Shown here: one piece after another, positions 1-7,519 of the stretch
Position numbering within the stretch: position 1 is the stretch's first letter
Layout of the letters: the number at the start of each line of letters is the position of its first letter
From: Streptomyces hokutonensis
GTDB taxonomy: Bacteria; Actinomycetota; Actinomycetes; Streptomycetales; Streptomycetaceae
NCBI RefSeq assembly: GCF_000376565.1
Contig: NZ_BARG01000083.1
Span: 46,312 to 110,311, forward strand
Direction: 5' to 3'
Length of the DNA stretch: 64,000 nucleotides
Position numbers and translations under genes: made by a program
Notes under the pieces: model-generated
Database searches by the model: none
What the model was told of the DNA's origin: nothing
The model's input: the letters and a program-made list of their open reading frames with translations, nothing else

Positions 1-999
1 TCGTGCCAGTCCTGGCCGACCGCCTCGCCGCGACGGAGGCCGCGGGTACCCATGAGGTGGAAGATCGCGTACAGGCGGTCACCCTCGGCCGCGTCGAGGA
101 AGGCGCCGAACTGCTGCGGGGTCCACACCATCACGGGGCCGGGGATCTCGCCCGTCCCGCTCATCGGTCCAGAGGAGAGGCTTCGGGCGCTTGCCGGACT
201 CCAACTCGACGTGGGACGCCGGGTTGAAGGTGATGAGTTGTTGGGCGATCGCGGAGTTCAGGGCCGCGCGCAGGGTGCGGCGGATCGCCTGACGGGATGC
301 CGGACCGGTGATCTTCCGGAACGGCTTCATCTCCGCCAGTTTGGCCCGTTCAACCGCGAGCAGCTTCCGCTCGGCTCCTACAGGGCGGCCGGGCTTACTC
401 GGCTTGCAGCGGGCGATCTGCTCGCGGCGGGCCTCGTTCTCGGCCGCGATGACCTCGTTGTCGTCGGCTATCCCGTCGAACATCTCCACCAGGTGGCCGA
501 CGTTGAGGCGGTCGAGGCGTACCTGGCCGATGCGCGGCTTCAGGTGGACGCGTATGTGGGACGCGTAGCCGTTGAGCGTGGTCTTGCGGCGCTTCTTCGC
601 TGCGAACCACTGATCGAGCCACTCGCCAACGGTGAGGCTGCCACGGAGAGCCAGGCCCGCCCTGAGGCGGCGCCGGGTCTCCTCGATGGCGGGCAGCGGG
701 GCCTTCTCGGCTGCGACCTCCTCCAGCAGAGCGATGAGGCGCTGGAGGCTGTCGGGGTCGTCCTTGTCCGCCAGGGCGAGCAGAGCGCGGACGTGGTCGA
801 GGTCGGCCTGAGCCGTCTTCAGGGACTCGTAGCCGGCGCGGCTGAAGGAGCGGCGGGTGCCGTCTTCGTGCGGCGGGAGTTCCTGACGTATGGAGTACGA
901 GCCGTGTTTGCGGCTGGAGAGCTTGGGGCACTTCTTGCCGAGCGGCTTGCCGGTGTGGGGGTCCCGGCAGTAGCAGCGGCGGTGGGTGGAACCCTTCAA
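1..999 (-). pseudogene. Tyrosine site-specific integrase, frameshifted and cut by the window edge
   Basis: Would catalyse insertion and excision of the element at the tRNA site. It starts with ATG at 999 and runs leftwards. The first 50 residues are the basic N-terminal segment common in Streptomyces integrases (KGSTHRRCYC), and around residues 125-280 is the core-binding domain (TVGEWLDQWF). The frame closes at 79 in nonsense sequence, but another frame from about 163 down to 1 reads GEIPGPVMVWTPQQF and then HLMGTRGLRRGEAVG, the start of the catalytic domain with its first active-site Arg. The gene is therefore split by a frameshift near 158-168, where about seven residues usual between DER and TGE are missing. 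It overlaps the upstream XRE gene by 4 bases. A sequencing error is the alternative explanation. Confidence 0.8.
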
Positions 1000-1688
1000 A
1001 GATCGTTTTCCTCGGTGGTGTCGGGGTCGGTTTCGGGTGGGTCGACATCGGAGAGTTCCGGCGGCAGGGTCGGTGGCCTGCCGCCGTCTTCGCGGATGAA
1101 GGCGCGGGCGCTGCGGAGCCGGTACTTGGCTTCCAACGCCCTCTCTGCGTAGTCGGCTTGCGCGAGTACGGCTTCTTCGCGTTCTGCCTGGTTGGGTGCT
1201 GTCTCGGCTTTCCAGCGCTCGTGCTTCTCGCCCTTCAGAGCGGCCAGGGCGGCACGCTGGTGGCGGATGTGGGCGCGGAAGGAACGGAGCATGGCGTCTT
1301 CCCTGCCGAGCTCCTCACTGTCGCCGGTGAACCAGCGCATGGCATCCCAGGTCCGTTCGGAGTGCTGCAACGGGAGGCGCTGGACTCGGTCGACGTAGCC
1401 GACGGGGTAGAGCAGGCAGATCGGGTAGGTGTCCAGGGCTTCGGCGAGGACGAGGATGTCGACCAGGGGCAGGTTGGCGCGGCGGCTGGACTCCATGTTG
1501 GCGATCACGTTGCGGGGGATCGGGTGGCCGATCTCCTCGCAGCGGTCAGCTAGGTCCTGGGCGCTCATGCGCAGCTCCTTCCTTCGTCTGCGGACCTCGG
1601 CGGCCACCGTGGCCATCACCTGGTCCACCCACTCCGGGACGTCGTCCTCGTCCCTGTCCCTTCCAGCATCCGAACCGCGTTGTGTCAT
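996..1688 (-). CDS. XRE-family helix-turn-helix regulator of the element
   Basis: A 230-residue protein with an XRE/Cro HTH at about residues 28-90 (VAAEVRRRRKELRMSAQDL, then NVIANMESSRRANLPLVDIL). The C-terminal half is charged and helical (QAEREEAVLAQADYAERALEAKY), possibly a coiled coil. It lies directly upstream of the integrase with a 4-base ATGA overlap, so the two are co-transcribed and translationally coupled. Proteins of this type sit next to integrases in many Streptomyces integrative elements and probably control integrase or excisionase expression. The divergent excisionase-like gene begins 95 bases away, so a shared operator region is likely. Start ATG at 1688 is the only good one. 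Confidence 0.8.
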   Translation of the reverse strand: MTQRGSDAGRDRDEDDVPEWVDQVMATVAAEVRRRRKELRMSAQDLADRCEEIGHPIPRNVIANMESSRRANLPLVDILVLAEALDTYPICLLYPVGYVDRVQRLPLQHSERTWDAMRWFTGDSEELGREDAMLRSFRAHIRHQRAALAALKGEKHERWKAETAPNQAEREEAVLAQADYAERALEAKYRLRSARAFIREDGGRPPTLPPELSDVDPPETDPDTTEENDL

Positions 1689-1782
1689 GCAGACACATTA
1701 ACTTCCCTACCGTTGATTCCATGGCCTGGAGACGAGCGCGATCGCCGTGTTCGCCGAGGGCTCAGTCATGGATGGAGCGCGT

Positions 1783-2013
1783 ATGCGCGAGAACGGGCCC
1801 GTCGGCCGGGTTAAGGGCATGAGTCGCGAGGAGCTGCTGGAGCTTCCCGCTGCCGTTGACCTGGAGACGGGCAACCGGGCGTTGGGGCTGGGGCGGAGCA
1901 AGGGGTATGAGCTGGCGAAGCGCGGCCAGTACCCGTGCAAGGTGCTGCGGCTGGGCAACGCCTACCGGGTGGTGACCGCGGACCTGTTGGCCCTGCTGGG
2001 CCTGGCCGCGTGA
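1783..2013 (+). CDS. Excisionase-like small HTH protein
   Basis: A small protein (76 residues from ATG 1783) whose body MSREELLELPAAVDLETGNR, then LGLGRSKGYELAKRGQYP, then YRVVTADLLALLG is a winged helix of the MerR/excisionase type found beside integrases in Streptomyces elements. Such proteins bend DNA at the attachment site and favour excision, or regulate element genes. Start 1783 was chosen because GGAG lies 6 bases upstream; ATG 1819 is an alternative and would give a 64-residue protein that begins at the conserved part. It is divergent from the XRE-integrase pair, so the 1689-1782 gap probably carries both promoters. Confidence 0.75.
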   Translation: MRENGPVGRVKGMSREELLELPAAVDLETGNRALGLGRSKGYELAKRGQYPCKVLRLGNAYRVVTADLLALLGLAA

Positions 2014-2134
2014 GAGCGAGGGACCGTAGCAGGCCGTTCTGCGCTGAGCTGACACAGAAAAGCTGGACTGTTGCCGGGCGCAGACGTACGGTCCGTGTTC
2101 CCTCGCGATCACCGAACGCTCGCGAGAACGGGGT

Positions 2135-2164
2135 GGGCCCCCGGCGGTGCAACGCCGGAGGCCC
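2135..2164. promoter_or_regulatory. Strong stem-loop in the leader before the DUF3631 gene
   Basis: GGGCCCCCGGCG (2135-2146) pairs with CGCCGGAGGCCC (2153-2164) across a 6-base loop, with one mismatch. It sits in the 233-base gap between the excisionase-like gene and the GTG start at 2247. It has no T-run, so it is more likely a leader structure or protein-binding site than a terminator. Just upstream, CTCGCGA occurs twice (2102 and 2119 region). Function unknown. Confidence 0.45.
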
Positions 2165-2246
2165 CAGCAACCCCGTACGGCCCGTGAAGTACCAACCCGG
2201 CGGCAAGGGCGTGCAAGCCCGCAGCCGCCAGACGAGGAGCTGCCCC

Positions 2247-2411
2247 GTGGAACATGCGGGAGCCGAGCACTATTCCGACTCCAACACGCTTTCGTGGCCG
2301 CCGGTCGCTGTCCCCGGCCAGCCGGTTGACGGCACGGCATTGCCTTCACCGGATGTACCTGCCAGCCCAGTTGAGGCGCCGACCGCATCGCACGACTCCG
2401 AGGGCGCGTAG
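2247..2411 (+). pseudogene. N-terminal piece of the DUF3631 gene, cut off by an in-frame TAG
   Basis: A GTG at 2247 with GAGGAGC about 6 bases upstream opens a frame of 54 codons that ends at TAG 2409-2411. The frame continues without a shift on the other side of the TAG with VLVGLRAQIKRYVAMPGEEA, which is the expected run-in to the DUF3631 domain, and there is no other gene start with a good ribosome site between. I read this as the original start of the downstream gene, separated from it by a nonsense mutation. The piece itself is Pro/Ser/Ala-rich and shows no domain. Confidence 0.55.
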
Positions 2412-2447
2412 GTCCTGGTCGGCCTGCGGGCGCAGATCAAGCGGTAC

Positions 2448-3527
2448 GTGGCAATGCCGGGTGAGGAGGCTCTCACCGCGGTCACGCTGTGGATCGCGGC
2501 TACGCATCTGCAGCGTGCGTGGCAGCACGCGCCGCGTCTGGCGATCGTGGCTCCGGAGAAGCGGTGCGGCAAGTCACGGCTGCTGGATGTGGTGACCGAG
2601 ACCGTCCGCAACCCGCTGATCACGGTCAACGCCAGTGCGGCGGCTATCTTCCGCTCGATCGACGACGAGGACCCGCCAGCTCTCCTGGTCGACGAGGCCG
2701 ACACCCTCTTCAACACCGTCAAGGCGGCGGAGAAGAACGAGGAGGTACGCGGCCTGATCAACGCCGGGCATCAGCGCAACCGGCCCACGCTGCGGGTGAC
2801 CGGGCCCGAGCACAAGCCCACCGCGTTCCCCACGTTCGCCATGGCGGCGCTCGCCGGGATCGGTGATCTGCCGGACACGGTGATGGACCGGTCGGTGGTC
2901 ATCCGGATGAGGCGCCGGGCGGACGGCGAGGAGGTGGCGCACTTCCGCACCCACCGCGACACCCCTGCCCTGCACACGATCCGAGACCGGCTCACCGCCT
3001 GGCTCCAGCCGCTGTACGCCCAGGCGCTGGAGACGGAGCCGCCCATGCCGGTCGAGGACCGCGCGGCCGACACCTGGGAACCCTTGGTGGTCATCGCCGA
3101 CATCGCCGGGGGCGAGTGGCCCGCACTCGCCCGCACCGCCTGCCGCGTCATGACCGACTACGAGGCCGGGCAGGACGAGGAAGGCGGCCTGCGCACCCGC
3201 CTCCTGGTCGGCATCCGCCGGGCCTTCGCCGCCGAGAACGACCCGGCGGTCCTGGGCACGAAGCGCCTGCTGGAAGCCCTCAACGCGGACAAGGAGGCGC
3301 CGTGGGCCGAGTACGGCCCCAACGGGCTGACCCCGCGTGGCCTGCAGCTGCTGCTGAAGCCCTACGGCATCAGCTCAGCCAACCGTCGCTTCCCCGACGG
3401 CACCCAGGCCAAGGGTTTCGCGCGCACCCAATTCCTCGACACCTGGGCCCGCTACTGCCCTGATCCGGCTCCGGCGGCCGAGCCCGCACAGCCGTCGGCC
3501 AATCCCCTTCCCGGCTCCGCGGCCTGA
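2448..3527 (+). CDS. DUF3631-domain ATPase-like protein, probably truncated
   Basis: A 359-residue open frame from GTG 2448. It has a P-loop-like APEKRCGKSRLL at about residues 31-42 and an acidic Walker-B-like ALLVDEADTLF at about 76-86, then RDRLTAWLQPL and a C-terminal winged-helix-like region (LTPRGLQLLLKPYGI). The DUF3631 family occurs in actinobacterial plasmids and integrated elements, often at the C-terminus of primase/helicase-like replication proteins, so a replication role is plausible but not shown. The usual N-terminal lead is in the same frame upstream but behind a TAG at 2409-2411. No ribosome site is visible before 2448, so expression from this start is doubtful. Confidence 0.75.
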   Translation: MAMPGEEALTAVTLWIAATHLQRAWQHAPRLAIVAPEKRCGKSRLLDVVTETVRNPLITVNASAAAIFRSIDDEDPPALLVDEADTLFNTVKAAEKNEEVRGLINAGHQRNRPTLRVTGPEHKPTAFPTFAMAALAGIGDLPDTVMDRSVVIRMRRRADGEEVAHFRTHRDTPALHTIRDRLTAWLQPLYAQALETEPPMPVEDRAADTWEPLVVIADIAGGEWPALARTACRVMTDYEAGQDEEGGLRTRLLVGIRRAFAAENDPAVLGTKRLLEALNADKEAPWAEYGPNGLTPRGLQLLLKPYGISSANRRFPDGTQAKGFARTQFLDTWARYCPDPAPAAEPAQPSANPLPGSAA

Positions 3528-3536
3528 CCCGCGCCG

Positions 3537-3660
3537 ACTCGTCGCACTCGTCCCCGCGCAGGTCAGCGCGGGGACGAGTGAACGGCCCGCAACGAGTCGT
3601 CTCGACATCGCCAGCCCACTCGTACCTGCTCTGACCAGGCATGCGACGAGTGGTACGAGT
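3537..3660. repeat. Iteron-like cluster of ACTCGT hexamers with a 15-bp hairpin
   Basis: The hexamer ACTCGT or its complement occurs seven times in 124 bases: 3537, 3546, 3574, 3592, 3618, 3646 and 3655. Within it CACTCGTCCCCGCGC (3545-3559) and GCGCGGGGACGAGTG (3566-3580) form a perfect 15-bp inverted repeat with a 6-base loop. It fills the gap between the DUF3631 gene and the DUF2637 gene. Clustered short repeats plus a hairpin next to replication and mobilization genes suggest an origin (oriV/oriT) or an autoregulatory operator. Confidence 0.65.
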
Positions 3661-3739
3661 CAGCGCACCGCACGGCGGCAACGCCTCGCCCTCCCCTGCT
3701 CCGCGGCCGCCGCCCCCAAGCCCACCTGGAGTACCCCGC

Positions 3740-4492
3740 TTGTCTGCCCGCATCACCGCTACCGCCGCGATTCGCGTCGGCATCGCCCTGCTCGCCGTTT
3801 TCGCCTTCGCTCTGTCCTACGACGCCCTGCGGCAGATGGCCGTCGCCACCCACATCCGCGGGCTTCTCACCTATGTCTTTCCGCTTGTGATCGACGGGTT
3901 CATCGCCATCGGCGTGGGAGCCCTCGTGATGCTGCACGCCGCCTCGACATGGTCTCGCGTGTACGTATGGACACTCGTCGGTGCTGCAACCGTGACGAGC
4001 ATCTGGGCCAACGCCCTGCACGCCGTCCGCCTCAACCAGCAGACCCGCCAAGGCGATGGCCTCCGCCTCGACGACTTCACCGTCGGCGGCCTGTCCGCCA
4101 TTGCTCCGCTCGCCTTGGCCGGCGCGGTTCACCTCTCCATAGTCGTCCACCGCCAGCCCACTGTTCACGGACCCGCCGATGTGGCGCGGGTTGCCGTCGA
4201 TGTGGCTCCGGACACCACCGAAGTGGCTGAGGAACCGCAATCCTCCGCCGAACCGCAGGATCACGAGCCCAGCGAAATCTCTCCCGAACGGCTCGCCCTT
4301 GCGCGCACCGCGCCACTGGGACGCCATGGCCGCGCCTCGCGCCGCCACATCGAAGCCACCTTCCGCAGCAGGGACTTGACCATTGGAAGGAAGGAGGCGG
4401 ACCAGCTCAAGGACATCCTTCAGGCCGAACTCGACGAAGCCGCCTCCCCGCAACGGAGGGAGCCCGACACGGCCTCCGCCAGCGCCGCCTGA
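3740..4492 (+). CDS. DUF2637 multi-pass membrane protein of mobile elements
   Basis: A 250-residue protein with about four hydrophobic segments in the first 150 residues (IRVGIALLAVFAFALSY; TYVFPLVIDGFIAIGVGALV; VYVWTLVGAATVTSIWANAL; LSAIAPLALAGAVHLSIVV) and a charged cytoplasmic tail with a basic HTH-like stretch (GRASRRHIEATFRS). The signature YDALRQMAVATHI and FPLVIDGFIA is that of DUF2637 proteins, carried on Streptomyces plasmids and integrated elements and thought to serve spread or transfer. TTG 3740 is preferred: GGAG lies 8 bases upstream and the protein then begins at the conserved part. An ATG at 3641 would add an unlikely Pro-rich lead. Confidence 0.8.
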   Translation: MSARITATAAIRVGIALLAVFAFALSYDALRQMAVATHIRGLLTYVFPLVIDGFIAIGVGALVMLHAASTWSRVYVWTLVGAATVTSIWANALHAVRLNQQTRQGDGLRLDDFTVGGLSAIAPLALAGAVHLSIVVHRQPTVHGPADVARVAVDVAPDTTEVAEEPQSSAEPQDHEPSEISPERLALARTAPLGRHGRASRRHIEATFRSRDLTIGRKEADQLKDILQAELDEAASPQRREPDTASASAA

Positions 4493-4622
4493 CCTCTGCG
4501 CTGGTGCCGATCGCCCCGCCGCCCTACCGGGCTCGCCCTGTGTCCCAGTGCAGCCGAGCACGGGGGCACAGGGGCGGCGTACAGCGAAGCATCCGACCCC
4601 AAACAACCTCCGGAGACCCCAA

Positions 4623-5267
4623 TTGCACGACCCGTTCCAGGAACTCCCCATCTCCGAGCAGGAGATGGCCACCGGCCTGAACAGCGCAGCAAGGTATCCC
4701 GTTGGACCGTCCAAGGGCCGGTCCAACGAGGGTGCCTCCGCCCCGGGGGTGGCGGAGGGGCTCGGGCACCAGGGGGTGCCCGAGGAGGACAAGCTCGTCG
4801 AGATCCCCGCCGTTCCGCTGCCGCGAGCTGCCGATGCCGCCGCGCTGCACCGCGTCGCCCGCCGTCGTCAGCGCGAACCCGTCCAGCGCAAAGAGCGCGT
4901 CGACGTGCGCTACAGCATCGACGAGAAGACCGCGATCCTCGCCAAGGCCCGGTCCCTGAACATCGCTGGCGCCCACTACGTCGGCGCCGTTGTCATGGCC
5001 CACCTCCACGGCGACCTCGCCCTCCCCGGCCAGCGCACCCCACTCGACGACTACATCGACGAACTGACCGCCCTGCGCCGCGAGGTCGCCAGGATCGGCC
5101 ACAACATTAACCAGATCACCAAGAAGCTCCACTCCGGCGGCCATCCGCACCCTGGGGACAACGCCATGCTGGCCCAGGTCGAACCCGCCTTGGAGGCAGT
5201 AGGCGCCACCGTCGGCCACATCGCGTCCGCCGCGAACCAAGCGGTCGCCAAGAGGTCCGCCCGATGA
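4623..5267 (+). CDS. MobC-like relaxosome accessory protein
   Basis: About 214 residues. The C-terminal half carries the MobC/ribbon-helix-helix pattern: RVDVRYSIDEKTAILAKARS, then RREVARIGHNINQITKKLHS, the motif that helps the relaxase recognise and open oriT. The first 70 residues are low complexity. The stop overlaps the relaxase start by 4 bases (ATGA), so the two proteins are made together, as is usual for MobC-relaxase pairs. Start: TTG 4623 has CGGAG 8 bases upstream; ATG 4665 is possible but its purine run abuts the codon. Confidence 0.8.
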   Translation: MHDPFQELPISEQEMATGLNSAARYPVGPSKGRSNEGASAPGVAEGLGHQGVPEEDKLVEIPAVPLPRAADAAALHRVARRRQREPVQRKERVDVRYSIDEKTAILAKARSLNIAGAHYVGAVVMAHLHGDLALPGQRTPLDDYIDELTALRREVARIGHNINQITKKLHSGGHPHPGDNAMLAQVEPALEAVGATVGHIASAANQAVAKRSAR

Positions 5268-6973
5268 TCGCGAAGATCAGCGGCGGCACGGACACCGCGG
5301 GCCTGATCCGGTACCTGTTCGACACGAAGAAGGCCAAGGACCACACCGACCCCCACCTGGTCGCCTCCTGGGACGGCTTCGCCCCCGACCCCGGCCGCAC
5401 CGACGACTTCGAAGCCACGAAGAGGCTCCTCGTGGCCGACCTCGACCTGCACGTCAAGCAGGCCCGGCGACTGGGCCGCGCCCCCGAGAAGCACACGTGG
5501 CACTGCTCGATCCGGGCCGCCGAGAGCGACCGACACCTCAGCGACGAGGAGTGGGCCGACATCGCCCGCCGCGTCGTCGCGGCCACCGGCATCGCACCCG
5601 ACGGCGACCCTGACGGCTGCCGTTGGGTCGCCGTCCGCCACGCGCCGGACCACATCCACATCGCCGCCACCAAGGTCCGCGCCGACCTGCGCACCGCACG
5701 TCACTGGAACGACTACCTCACCGCCGACCGCGAACTCGCCGCGATCGAGAAGGAGTACGGCCTCTTCCAGATCGTCCGCGGAGACCGCACCGCCGCCAAG
5801 CGCCCCACCCGCGCCGAACAGGAGAAGGCCCGCCGCGCCGGCCACGATACGACCGCCCGCGAACGCCTGCGCACCACTGTCCGCACCGCCGTGGCCGCCG
5901 CCTCCACCATCGACGAGTTCGTCGACCTGCTCAGCCACCTCGACGGCGTACTCGTCGAGATCGTGCACTTCCCCTCAGGCGACGTACGGGGATACAAGGT
6001 CGCCGTCGCGGACGACGCCCACGGCCCCATCTGGTACTCCGGCTCCAAACTCGCCCCGGACCTGTCCCTCCCCAAAATCCAGGAACGCCTGGCGAGCATG
6101 GGACCGCAGCCCACCGGACAGCCGGGCAGGCGCAGGCCCAACCCATGGCACCAGGCCACCGCCGCAGCCGAACGCATACCCCACCACTTCGACCAACCCG
6201 ACGACGAAGCCTCCCAAGCACACCTGGCCGCCTTCGGCGAAGCTCTCGACGCCCTTCCCCTCGTCACACCTCAAGCCGTACACCACCAACTCCGAGAGGC
6301 GGCAACCGCGTTCGAGCGCGCTACCCGCTCCCGCATCCACGCCGAACACCACCACGCCCGAGCCCTGCGCGGCGCCGTACGCGCAATGCTCCGCGAACCC
6401 GCGCCCAAAGACGGAGCCGTCCTGGCGATGTTCCTCGACGCCGCGATCCTCGTCGTCATCGCCGCCGCCCGCTGGCACCAACTCCACCATCACGACCAAC
6501 AAGTCGCCGCCGCGCGCGAGACGCTCATCCATCTCCAGGCCGCTTACAGCCAAGCCGCAACTGCACCTCTAGCCGCTCTCGCGCAACGCCGACCGCCCCA
6601 GCCGACGGTCGACCGACACATCCGACACCTGCGCCAGGCCGCGCCCCACCATGTCGAGAAGGTCGTCGATGACCCGGCCTTCGCCGCCCTCACCGCCACC
6701 CTCGCCGAGGCCGAGGCAGCGGGCCATGATCCGGAGCAGCTCCTTCAGCAGGCCGCCGATCAGCGAGCCCTGGACGACGCAGACTCTCCCGCACGAGTCC
6801 TGACCTGGCGTATCCAACGCCTCAGCACACGACCGGCGCCCAGCGCACGAGCCCGTGCTGCGCAGGCACGCAGCACAGTACGGACCGGCAGCGCACCACA
6901 ACTCCCCGATGCCGCAGGCCACACATCCGCTGCCATCCCGATCTCACAACCACCGCAAGCAAGGCGCCGCTGA
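5264..6973 (+). CDS. Relaxase/mobilization nuclease (MobA/VirD2 type)
   Basis: A 569-residue protein. The N-terminal 200 residues form a relaxase domain: MIAKISGGTDTAGLIRYLF at the start, TWHCSIRAAESDRHLSDEEW in the middle, and the metal-binding HxxxxHxH motif HAPDHIHIAATK at about residues 126-137. It would nick one strand at oriT and lead it into a recipient. The usual catalytic Tyr near the N-terminus is a candidate at RYLF. The remainder is Ala/His/Arg-rich and helical with one hydrophobic patch (AMFLDAAILVVIAAAR, about residues 388-403). It is coupled to MobC upstream and ends head to head with the flavoprotein gene with no gap. Confidence 0.9.
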   Translation: MIAKISGGTDTAGLIRYLFDTKKAKDHTDPHLVASWDGFAPDPGRTDDFEATKRLLVADLDLHVKQARRLGRAPEKHTWHCSIRAAESDRHLSDEEWADIARRVVAATGIAPDGDPDGCRWVAVRHAPDHIHIAATKVRADLRTARHWNDYLTADRELAAIEKEYGLFQIVRGDRTAAKRPTRAEQEKARRAGHDTTARERLRTTVRTAVAAASTIDEFVDLLSHLDGVLVEIVHFPSGDVRGYKVAVADDAHGPIWYSGSKLAPDLSLPKIQERLASMGPQPTGQPGRRRPNPWHQATAAAERIPHHFDQPDDEASQAHLAAFGEALDALPLVTPQAVHHQLREAATAFERATRSRIHAEHHHARALRGAVRAMLREPAPKDGAVLAMFLDAAILVVIAAARWHQLHHHDQQVAAARETLIHLQAAYSQAATAPLAALAQRRPPQPTVDRHIRHLRQAAPHHVEKVVDDPAFAALTATLAEAEAAGHDPEQLLQQAADQRALDDADSPARVLTWRIQRLSTRPAPSARARAAQARSTVRTGSAPQLPDAAGHTSAAIPISQPPQARRR

Positions 6974-7519
6974 TCACGATCTCGCGGAGATCCTCGGGGC
7001 AAGCAGTTCCAGCACTTCTTCCCAGCGATACCGGTCGGCCCCGCCGCCAGCCTTCGGCCGGTGAGGCTCGTACGACCCGATCAGTACGCCCATCTCGCGT
7101 AGCCGTTCCAGGCTCTGGCGGTACGCGGGGTGGGCGGCCTGGGCGGAGTTCAGGTACGGCAGCAGGGCGATCGGTACGCCCATCGCGGGTGCTTCGCACA
7201 GGATGCCCAGGGCGAGGTTGTCGGAGATTCCGGCGGCCCATTTGTTGACTGTGTTGAAGGTGGCCGGGGCGACCGCGATTGCGTCCGCGGGGCGGGTGGG
7301 GCGCGGTTGGTCCGGTGTTCGCCAGGCCGAGCGGATGGGGAGACCGGTCTGTGCCTCGACCGCCTCGACGTCGAGGAAGCCGAGTCCTTGCGGGGTGGCG
7401 ACGACACCGACGTCCCAGTGCCGTTCCTGTGCTGCGGTGATCAGCTTGCCGACGTCGGCGGCGACTCCGGCCGCGCAGACGACGATCTGGAGGAACGGCT
7501 TGTCGGGCTGGTCACTCAC
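6974..7519 (-). CDS. Flavoprotein of the Dfp/EpiD-like (HFCD) fold
   Basis: About 181 residues from GTG 7519. The start LQIVVCAAGVAADVGKLITA and the middle TRPADAIAVAPATFNTVNKW and AAGISDNLALGILCEA match the flavin-binding flavoprotein family (phosphopantothenoylcysteine decarboxylase, EpiD). These bind FMN and often decarboxylate C-terminal cysteine or 4'-phosphopantothenoylcysteine. A housekeeping Dfp is fused to a CoaB domain; this one is not, so it is probably accessory. It overlaps the upstream XRE/TPR regulator by 4 bases (GTGA), so it belongs to that transcript. In Streptomyces such regulator-flavoprotein pairs recur next to RsbW-like kinases. Confidence 0.8.
   Translation of the reverse strand: MSDQPDKPFLQIVVCAAGVAADVGKLITAAQERHWDVGVVATPQGLGFLDVEAVEAQTGLPIRSAWRTPDQPRPTRPADAIAVAPATFNTVNKWAAGISDNLALGILCEAPAMGVPIALLPYLNSAQAAHPAYRQSLERLREMGVLIGSYEPHRPKAGGGADRYRWEEVLELLAPRISARS

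Noticed and set aside
2409..2411. Recoded TAG (for example pyrrolysine or readthrough)
   Set aside because: No supporting structure or tRNA is visible; a nonsense mutation in a decaying element is simpler.
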